Positions 14,715-19,177 of a stretch of 19,177 nt of DNA are shown here, one piece after another (position 1 is the first letter of the stretch; each line of letters opens with the position of its first letter). The notes under the pieces were generated by a model. That model did no database searches. It had not been told where the DNA came from and was given only the letters and a program-made list of their open reading frames with translations. A program made the position numbers and the translations under genes. This DNA is from an uncultured Micrococcales bacterium (GTDB lineage Bacteria > Actinomycetota > Actinomycetes > Actinomycetales > Microbacteriaceae). The stretch spans positions 1-19,177 of the forward strand of contig CALFOB010000069.1 of assembly GCA_937919125.1 (NCBI GenBank). Direction: 5' to 3'.

Positions 14715-14813
14715 TTACTTCTTATTACGACGTTGGTGACGAGTCTTACGAAGCAACTTACGGTGCTTCTTCTTTGACATACGCTTACGACGCTTCTTGA
14801 CAACTGATCCCAC
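14715..14813 (-). CDS. Small ribosomal subunit protein bS22 (AURKAIP1/COX24-domain)
   Basis: This is a 32-residue, strongly basic protein. It starts at GTG 14813, reads GSVVKKRRKRM and then SKKKHRKLLRKTRHQRRNKK, and stops at TAA (14715-14717). It matches the tiny actinobacterial protein with the AURKAIP1/COX24 motif, identified as bS22 in mycobacterial 30S subunits, where it lies near the decoding region. It is short enough to be missed by gene finders. The ribosome binding site AGAGG is 5 bases from the GTG. It has its own leader with a hairpin (14837-14853) and a strong terminator (14656-14680), so it is a one-gene unit. An internal ATG at 14780 would give only the last 21 residues and is less likely. 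Confidence 0.9.
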   Translation of the reverse strand: MGSVVKKRRKRMSKKKHRKLLRKTRHQRRNKK

Positions 14814-14836
14814 AAAGACCTCTTTATTTAGATAAA

Positions 14837-14853
14837 CCCCTGTGATTCAGGGG
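14837..14853 (-). promoter_or_regulatory. Hairpin in the 5' leader of bS22
   Basis: CCCCTG (14837-14842) pairs with CAGGGG (14848-14853) around a 5-base loop. In the bS22 mRNA it would lie 23 bases upstream of the GTG and just before a UUUAUCU run. A likely -10 (TAGAGT on the minus strand, 14871-14876) places it inside a leader of about 50 bases. It could be an attenuator or a protein-binding site; this is inferred only. Confidence 0.45.
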
Positions 14854-14901
14854 TAATTTCGACTTCTAGTACTCTACCACGCATGCCCTATCTCCTAAAC
14901 C

Positions 14902-14926
14902 GCCTAGATTCAGCCTGAATCTAGGC
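14902..14926. repeat. Perfect 12-bp inverted repeat upstream of the SOUL gene
   Basis: GCCTAGATTCAG (14902-14913) and CTGAATCTAGGC (14915-14926) are exact reverse complements around a single base. The palindrome ends 14 bases before the TAAACT -10 of the SOUL gene, so it covers the -35 position of that promoter. It also lies upstream of the bS22 promoter. It lacks a T-run on either side, so an operator is more likely than a terminator. Confidence 0.65.
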
Positions 14927-14940
14927 ACAGACTACTCAAG

Positions 14941-14953
14941 TAAACTCAAGGGC
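14941..14953 (+). promoter_or_regulatory. Leaderless -10 element of the SOUL gene
   Basis: TAAACT (14941-14946) stands 7 bases before the ATG at 14954. An AAGGG (14948-14952) is only one base from the ATG, too close for ordinary ribosome binding, which favours a leaderless start. Confidence 0.5.
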
Positions 14954-15484
14954 ATGACAGAAGAACAGCCCTACACACTAGTTAGTAAAGAGAATGGCTT
15001 TGAGATTAGGCACTACCCGAGCTACGTTCTAGTCCAGGTTTCAACCCAAGGTGAATTCTCTAGAGCTGCCAGCATGGCTTTTAGTCCCCTGGTGAATTAC
15101 ATCTCAGGACGTAACCAGACCCGTGAGAAGTTTGCGATGACTGCCCCAGTGCTACATGCGCCTGACAAAAAGGCTCAGACCCATGTGGTGTCCTTTGTCC
15201 TGCCTAAGGACGTCTCAATCAAAGACATCCCCCTGCCAGCAGATGCTCAAGTTTCAACCATCCAGGTAGAACCTCATTACGCAGCAGCCATCAAATTCAG
15301 AGGCTTGGCAAACTACGAGCACTTCAAATCCCATGGCGATAAGTTGATGAACTTCATCAAAGCTGAAGGTCTTACAGCTGATGGCGAGCCATACTATGCA
15401 CGCTTTGATCCACCTTGGAAACCAGGGGTTCTTCGAAGAAATGAAGCCATAGTTGCGCTGAAGAATTACCCAAGGGCTAGTTAA
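14954..15484 (+). CDS. SOUL haem-binding family protein
   Basis: This 176-residue protein belongs to the SOUL/HBP family (Pfam PF04832). Visible family features are FEIRHYPSYVLVQV near the start (about 16-29), the REKFAMTAPVLH segment (about 57-68), SFVLPKDV, and the C-terminal YYARFDPPWKPG followed by LRRNEAIVAL. Animal and algal relatives bind haem or tetrapyrroles; the role in bacteria is not settled. No signal peptide is seen, so it should be cytoplasmic. The cytochrome c genes in the same window make haem handling a reasonable guess, but they are not linked in an operon. It appears to be a single-gene unit behind a perfect palindrome (14902-14926) and a leaderless promoter. Confidence 0.88.
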   Translation: MTEEQPYTLVSKENGFEIRHYPSYVLVQVSTQGEFSRAASMAFSPLVNYISGRNQTREKFAMTAPVLHAPDKKAQTHVVSFVLPKDVSIKDIPLPADAQVSTIQVEPHYAAAIKFRGLANYEHFKSHGDKLMNFIKAEGLTADGEPYYARFDPPWKPGVLRRNEAIVALKNYPRAS

Positions 15485-15517
15485 GAAACCATTCACCTTT
15501 TGGTTAACCTTGTGCTC

Positions 15518-15529
15518 TAGTCTGGAGAA
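15518..15529 (+). promoter_or_regulatory. Leaderless -10 element of the ArsC-like gene
   Basis: TAGTCT (15518-15523) is followed by GGAGAA and the ATG at 15530. If the second ATG (15533) is used, the GGAG would sit at a workable distance, provided transcription starts further upstream. Both readings remain possible. Confidence 0.5.
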
Positions 15530-15934
15530 ATGATGAAATCAAGCGTTCTTTTTGTTTGTGTCCATAATGCCGGTCGTTCTCAAATGGCAGCAGGGTTCCT
15601 AAGAGAACTAGCTGGAGATCGAGTTGAAGTTCTATCTGCTGGAACTCAACCTAAAGATCAGATCAACCCAAGTGCTATTGAAGCAATGGCCGAACTTGGA
15701 ATTGATATTGCTAATCAGCAACCAAAGGTACTTACCGAAGAAGCCGTAAAGGCAAGTGACTATGTCATCACAATGGGCTGTGGGGATGAATGTCCTTGGT
15801 TCCCTGGCAAGACTTATCTCGACTGGGTATTAGATGACCCTGCAGGTTTGGGTGTTGAATCAGTTAGACCTATCAGAGACAAAATCAAAGAACTAGTAAC
15901 AGCACTAGTTGCTGAGATAGACGCTAAGCCTTAG
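15530..15934 (+). CDS. arsC: Arsenate reductase ArsC, low-molecular-weight phosphatase fold
   Basis: This 134-residue protein has the LMW protein-tyrosine phosphatase fold. The anion loop FVCVHNAGRSQMA holds the CX5R nucleophile (Cys10 and Arg16), and the general acid lies in WVLDDPAG. The segment VITMGCGDECPWFPGK supplies two more cysteines (Cys83 and Cys87), as in arsenate reductases and unlike tyrosine phosphatases. Similar actinobacterial enzymes work with mycothiol and mycoredoxin or with thioredoxin. No arsenite pump gene is adjacent. Two ATG codons (15530, 15533) are possible starts; the first fits TAGTCT six bases upstream. Its last 11 bases overlap the convergent winged-helix gene. 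Confidence 0.88.
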   Translation: MMKSSVLFVCVHNAGRSQMAAGFLRELAGDRVEVLSAGTQPKDQINPSAIEAMAELGIDIANQQPKVLTEEAVKASDYVITMGCGDECPWFPGKTYLDWVLDDPAGLGVESVRPIRDKIKELVTALVAEIDAKP

Positions 15935-16559
15935 GTTTTCTAGCTGCAGGTTTCTTAGCAACTGGTTTCTTAGCCACAGGCTTCTTTGCAACAGCTTTTT
16001 TAGTTGCTGTGCTCTTAGCTGGAGTTTTCTTCGCAGGAGCTTTCTTAGTAGGTGCTTTCTTAGTTGCAACTTTGGTTTTTACTTTCTTAGCTGCAACTTT
16101 TACCTTCACGGTTGCTTCGTCAACCTTTACAGTTGCTTCACGCTTAGCATCAGAAAGTTTCTTACCTAATTCTCTTCCTGCTTGCTCAGGGTCAATGTCT
16201 AAGTTGATTTTTGCGCCGTAGCGCTTTTCTAACCAACCTGCAGCTGAAGACAATAGGTTTCCGATGTTCTCGCCAAGCTGATCTGCTTGAGCAGAAACAA
16301 ATGCTGAACCAAACTTGCCAAACCATTTAGCTGCTACTCCTAAACCGGTTTTGTTTAGTGTGTAGGTGTTGGTCTTGCCCTTAGATACAACAGTCAAGAG
16401 TTCAGCTTGAACCAAGACCTTTAGGTGCTTCTCAAGAACAGTGGCTGAAAGCTTTGTCTTGGTTGCCAAAGCAGAGGTAGTCAGAGAGTCTGAGGCTGCA
16501 ACAAGTTCAAGAATGCTGCGGCGGTTCTTATCGGCTAAAGCGTCGAATACATCGGTCAT
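15924..16559 (-). CDS. Winged-helix DNA-binding protein with histone H1-like lysine-rich tail
   Basis: This 211-residue protein has three parts. Residues 1-70 form an ArsR-type winged helix (DVFDALADKNRRSILELV, then a recognition-helix region SATVLEKHLKVLVQAELL and a wing VSKGKTNTYTLN). Residues about 71-145 are a helical linker. Residues about 152-211 are a low-complexity tail of AKK, PAKK and VAKKP units like histone H1 or the tails of mycobacterial HupB. There is no cysteine at all, so the metal-thiolate sites of true ArsR sensors are missing. A nucleoid-associated or broad DNA-binding role is therefore more likely than arsenic sensing, despite the arsC neighbour. The ATG overlaps the proC stop by one base (TAATG), with AGGAG eight bases upstream, so it is in the proC transcript. 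Confidence 0.8.
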   Translation of the reverse strand: MTDVFDALADKNRRSILELVAASDSLTTSALATKTKLSATVLEKHLKVLVQAELLTVVSKGKTNTYTLNKTGLGVAAKWFGKFGSAFVSAQADQLGENIGNLLSSAAGWLEKRYGAKINLDIDPEQAGRELGKKLSDAKREATVKVDEATVKVKVAAKKVKTKVATKKAPTKKAPAKKTPAKSTATKKAVAKKPVAKKPVAKKPAARKPKA

Positions 16560-17389
16560 TATTTTTGCTCCTGGGCTATTTCCTTAGCGCGAGCTAACGC
16601 TGCGCTTGTTGCTTTCAAGAATAGGTCATGAAGGTTTCCCTCTTGCAGGACGGCAATAGCCTTCATGGTTGTTCCGTTAGGACTAGTTACTTGCCTTCTT
16701 AGTTCAGCAGGATCCCCCTGTTGCTGAACTAGTAGTTCACTTGCACCTAAGAAAGTTTGAGAGACCATTAGGTAGGCATCTTCTTGGCTAAAGCCATGAC
16801 TTAGTGCTGTGTTTATGAATTCTTCAATGAAATAGAAGACATAGGCAGGACCTGATCCAGAGATAGTTGAAAGAGCATCAATCTGCTCTTCAGGAATAAC
16901 TAGGGTCTTACCAACAGAATCAAAGAGTGAAACAGCAGTAGCTAGATGTTCTGGGGTAACTCTTGCTCCGGCTGAGATACCAGTAACACCTTGCTGAATA
17001 AGTGCTGGCGTATTAGGCATTGCTCTAACAACTGCAACGCTTTCAGGAAGATGAGCTTCCATGGTCTTGATTTCAACACCGGCAGCAACAGAGATAACTA
17101 GAGCGTTCTTTGAGATGACTTCTTTGACTTCATCGAGCACTTGAAGAACGTAAGCAGGCTTCACAGCAACAATGACTATGTCAGCACCTTCAACAGCAAG
17201 GGCATTAGCGTTTGGTTGGTGATCGGTAGCGTATGCAGACAAGCCATACTTGCTAGCTAGTTCTTCAGAGCTAGCAACAGTCTTAGTTGTTGCACGAATA
17301 TCGGAACCTTTGGTTCCGTTTTGAATCATGCCGTTAAGAATTGCCGAGCCCATAGAGCCGGTACCTAGGAATGCAACTGTTTGTGTCAT
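16559..17389 (-). CDS. proC: Pyrroline-5-carboxylate reductase
   Basis: ProC carries out the last step of proline synthesis, reducing 1-pyrroline-5-carboxylate with NAD(P)H in the cytoplasm. The 276 residues show the N-terminal Rossmann nucleotide site VAFLGTGSMGSAILNG (5-20), the VKPAYVLQVL segment, VRAMPNTPALIQQGV, and the C-terminal substrate domain with SGSGPAYVFYFIEEF and SPNGTTMKAI. The length is normal. It starts 4 bases after the membrane-anchored protein gene, without an obvious ribosome binding site, and ends in a one-base overlap with the winged-helix gene. It is therefore probably read from a promoter upstream of the preceding genes. Confidence 0.95.
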   Translation of the reverse strand: MTQTVAFLGTGSMGSAILNGMIQNGTKGSDIRATTKTVASSEELASKYGLSAYATDHQPNANALAVEGADIVIVAVKPAYVLQVLDEVKEVISKNALVISVAAGVEIKTMEAHLPESVAVVRAMPNTPALIQQGVTGISAGARVTPEHLATAVSLFDSVGKTLVIPEEQIDALSTISGSGPAYVFYFIEEFINTALSHGFSQEDAYLMVSQTFLGASELLVQQQGDPAELRRQVTSPNGTTMKAIAVLQEGNLHDLFLKATSAALARAKEIAQEQK

Positions 17390-17393
17390 AGGA

Positions 17394-17987
17394 CTAGTTC
17401 AACACAAACTGTGGCTTGTTGGTACTAAGAATTCCATTTACATCTGCTTCGAGGATGTAGCTTGCTCCTTCAGCGGTAACAGCAGGCAATCCATCAGTTG
17501 CTGCACAGCCAGCATCTCCTGATCTAACTCTGTCCCAAGGTCCTGCTGGGGCAGTCATTTCCTTGCCAGGTAATAGGACTATAGGTTCAGCTGGAGTTCT
17601 TTCAGAATTGCAATCCTTAGAATTCCAAACCACATCAGTACCACTGGTTATCTTGTAGAAAGTAACGTCTGAGCCGACATTGAATTTGCATTCAACAGTG
17701 CCGATGTTTGTAACAGAGAACCAAAGGTAAGGGGTGTCGCCTGGGTTGAAGGACAGCTGTTCTTGACCCTGTTCTGTTCCAACGTGAGCTTGGATGCTTA
17801 GCTGCTGTGATTGACAGTCAGCACCAGCAACGATTGTTGGGCTTTGGCTTGGGTTAAAGATTGAACCAACCCAACCGAAGAAAGACATAACACCGGCAAT
17901 AAGTGCCCAGATCAGACCAATGACGATACCTAGGAATACGAGGCGTCTAATTAATAATTCGAGAGGGGAAGGATATCTTGCAAACAT
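17394..17987 (-). CDS. Membrane-anchored protein with extracytoplasmic beta domain, function unknown
   Basis: This 197-residue protein has a short basic cytoplasmic start (RYPSPLELLIRR), one membrane helix (about 15-40) and an outside domain of about 150 residues. That domain looks rich in beta strands, for example QLSIQAHV and YLWFSVTNIGTVECKFNVG. It has four cysteines (Cys58, Cys100, Cys126, Cys161) that could form two disulfides. The pattern recalls DUF4232-like or immunoglobulin-like actinobacterial surface domains, but a family is not firmly recognised and no enzyme motif is seen. It lies between the GNAT gene (24 bases upstream) and proC (4 bases downstream). A CAAACT six bases before the ATG is a poor match to the -10 pattern of the other genes here. 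Confidence 0.65.
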   Translation of the reverse strand: MFARYPSPLELLIRRLVFLGIVIGLIWALIAGVMSFFGWVGSIFNPSQSPTIVAGADCQSQQLSIQAHVGTEQGQEQLSFNPGDTPYLWFSVTNIGTVECKFNVGSDVTFYKITSGTDVVWNSKDCNSERTPAEPIVLLPGKEMTAPAGPWDRVRSGDAGCAATDGLPAVTAEGASYILEADVNGILSTNKPQFVLN

Positions 17988-18011
17988 AAGACAAGTTTGC
18001 CAGCGAGTTTG

Positions 18012-18521
18012 CTATAGCAAGCGAAGCATGCGGGTGTTGCCTAGTGTGTTTTCCTTAACACGAGCTAGATCCAAGAACTCAGCAACACCATCATCAGCAG
18101 ATTGAACCATCTGCTCGAAGGTTGCCTCATCAACAGGAACATCGCTAATAACCTCAAACCCGCAGCGAGAGAAGAAGTCGACTTCGAAAGTTAGACAGAA
18201 GATTCTCCTGATACCTAAGGTGTATGCACGTTCAACTAATGCTTCAACGATTTCTTTGCCTAGGCCCATGCCTCTAGCACTCTGGTCAACAACAAGTGAT
18301 CTGACCTCAGCTAGATCCCCCCACATAACGTGAAGAGCACCTGCTGCAAGAACGCGACCGTCTTTAGTTTCAGCCACAACGAATTCCTGGACGCGCTCAT
18401 AGAGAGATACCAGCTGATGCTGAAGCAAGACTTTGGTATCAACTAGCGGAGCACGCATTGCCTGAATGGCAACGATGTCGCTGGTTCTAGCAGGTCTAAG
18501 AATGAAATCTTTGTGGGGCAT
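18012..18521 (-). CDS. GNAT acetyltransferase, ArgA-like (putative amino-acid N-acetyltransferase)
   Basis: This 169-residue GNAT-fold enzyme has its acetyl-CoA loop in VRSLVVDQSARGMGLGKEIV (about 73-92, with QSARGMGLG), followed by ALVERAYTLGIRRIFCLTFEVDFFSRCGFEVI. The LTFEVDFFSRCGF ending is typical of the short N-acetylglutamate synthase-like proteins of actinobacteria, such as M. tuberculosis Rv2747, which acetylate glutamate or glutamine for arginine synthesis. No amino-acid kinase domain is present, as in that short type. It starts 2 bases after the clpC stop and is probably the second gene of that operon; no ribosome binding site is visible. The substrate is inferred from family resemblance only. 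Confidence 0.8.
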   Translation of the reverse strand: MPHKDFILRPARTSDIVAIQAMRAPLVDTKVLLQHQLVSLYERVQEFVVAETKDGRVLAAGALHVMWGDLAEVRSLVVDQSARGMGLGKEIVEALVERAYTLGIRRIFCLTFEVDFFSRCGFEVISDVPVDEATFEQMVQSADDGVAEFLDLARVKENTLGNTRMLRLL

Positions 18522-18523
18522 TG

Positions 18524-19177
18524 CTAAATGCTAGCAATTTCTCTCACATTTGACGTGAAGATGAATTCTCCGCCAACTAGATCTGCAACAACATCGCTTG
18601 CATTCTTGATGACACCCTGCAAAATGCTCTCAGAGATCTGGTCTTCGATTTCACGCTGAACTGCACGACGTAGTGGTCTTGCACCCAGTGCTGGGTCGTA
18701 ACCTAGCTCAATCAAGCGCTCTTTCGCAGCCTCTGTAAGGGTAAGAGTGATGTCTCTCTCCTCTAGACGTACGTTTAGCTTCTTGATGAATAGATCAACA
18801 ATCTCCATCAATTCAGACTTAGATAGCTGAGGGAAGACGATGACATCATCAACACGGTTCAAGAACTCAGGCTTGAAGTGCTTCTTTAGCTCATCGTTTA
18901 CCTTGGCAGCCATGCGGTCAAAGTCGTTCTTCTGGTCACCTTCAAGGTTGAATCCAAGAGCACCCTTAGAGATGTCCTTGCTTCCCAAGTTGGTGGTCAT
19001 GATGATGATTGTGTTCTTGAAGTCAACAACACGTCCCTGACCATCGGTTAGACGACCCTCTTCAAGGATCTGCAATAGAGAGTTGAAGATGTCCGGGTGA
19101 GCCTTCTCGATCTCATCGAATAGGACAACGCTGAATGGCTTACGGCGAACACGCTCTGTTAGCTGACCACCTTCATC
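18524..19177 (-). CDS. clpC: ATP-dependent Clp protease ATPase subunit ClpC, C-terminal part
   Basis: This is the last 217 residues of a Hsp100 ATPase that unfolds proteins for ClpP; the gene runs off the right edge. The fragment opens just before Walker B of the second AAA+ module (VVLFDEIEKAHPDIFN), then shows the sensor 1 region IIIMTTNLGS, the arginine finger in FKPEFLNRVD, and sensor 2 in DPALGARPLRRAVQREIED. It ends with a short tail of about 35 residues typical of ClpC rather than ClpB or ClpA. A TTG at 19075 is only an internal leucine codon and not the start. Upstream regulation is outside the window. Confidence 0.93.
   Translation of the reverse strand, partial: DEGGQLTERVRRKPFSVVLFDEIEKAHPDIFNSLLQILEEGRLTDGQGRVVDFKNTIIIMTTNLGSKDISKGALGFNLEGDQKNDFDRMAAKVNDELKKHFKPEFLNRVDDVIVFPQLSKSELMEIVDLFIKKLNVRLEERDITLTLTEAAKERLIELGYDPALGARPLRRAVQREIEDQISESILQGVIKNASDVVADLVGGEFIFTSNVREIASI

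Noticed and set aside
15254..15496. Minus-strand open frame of 80 codons
   Set aside because: It is antisense to the conserved C-terminal part of the SOUL gene and has no supporting signal.
15935..16110. Short DNA repeats that could be a tandem-repeat or CRISPR-like array
   Set aside because: They are the codons of the AKK/PAKK tail of the winged-helix protein, with irregular unit lengths and no spacers.
15530..16559. An arsenic resistance operon made of arsC and an ArsR regulator
   Set aside because: The two genes are convergent, the winged-helix protein has no cysteine for arsenite sensing and carries a histone-like tail, and no arsenite pump gene is adjacent. The winged-helix gene belongs to the proC transcript.
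19073..19075. TTG as the start of a separate short AAA+ gene
   Set aside because: The frame stays open to the window edge and encodes the ClpC Walker B region upstream of this codon, so it is an internal leucine.

Overview
The window is a gene-dense piece of actinobacterial chromosome. The base composition is low for the phylum (roughly mid-40s % GC by eye) and intergenic gaps are very short. Several traits point to a streamlined freshwater Microbacteriaceae-type bacterium, such as the Luna/Rhodoluna/Aquiluna lineages: a full menaquinone gene set, DUF4229 beside menA, the order phosphoglycerate mutase-resA-ccdA-resB-ccsB, the 32-residue ribosomal protein bS22, an actinobacterial-type ArsC, and clpC next to an ArgA-like acetyltransferase. 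The lineage is inferred from gene content, not from a search.

Layout. Positions 1-6167 hold menaquinone biosynthesis on both strands: the 3' end of menF (+), then menD with a small PLDc_N membrane protein (-), DUF4229 (+), menB-menE-menA (-) and menC (+). Positions 6164-6610 hold a zinc-ribbon membrane protein of unknown function. Positions 6651-11022 are one minus-strand operon (phosphoglycerate-mutase-like, resA, ccdA, resB, ccsB) for system II cytochrome c maturation. Together with menaquinone this supplies the quinone and c-type haem proteins of the respiratory chain. Positions 11087-12736 hold an archaeal-type aspS followed by a stand-alone TipAS-like gene. Positions 12756-13507 are a vapBC toxin-antitoxin pair. 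Positions 13583-14653 are a divergent pair, a glutaredoxin-like gene and a HAD-IB phosphatase. Positions 14656-15484 hold bS22 with its terminator, leader hairpin and promoter, then a SOUL haem-binding-like gene behind a perfect palindrome. Positions 15530-16559 hold an ArsC-like reductase convergent with an unusual protein joining an ArsR-type winged helix to a histone-H1-like tail. Positions 16559-19177 run on the minus strand: clpC (3' part), GNAT, a membrane-anchored protein, proC and the winged-helix gene.

The strongest unexplained signal is in the promoters. Ten genes that begin a transcription unit have a TANNNT -10 hexamer, usually TAG(A/T)CT, exactly 6 or 7 bases upstream of the start codon, so the mRNA would start at or next to A/GTG. 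Only aspS, vapB and bS22 look like conventional leader plus Shine-Dalgarno genes. At menB/menC one quasi-palindrome appears to be the -10 element for both strands. Two other divergent pairs share the same geometry, with start codons exactly 40 bp apart.

No tRNA, rRNA, insertion sequence, CRISPR array or prophage is visible. Every gap longer than about 100 bases is accounted for; the largest (14654-14953) contains bS22 and its signals.
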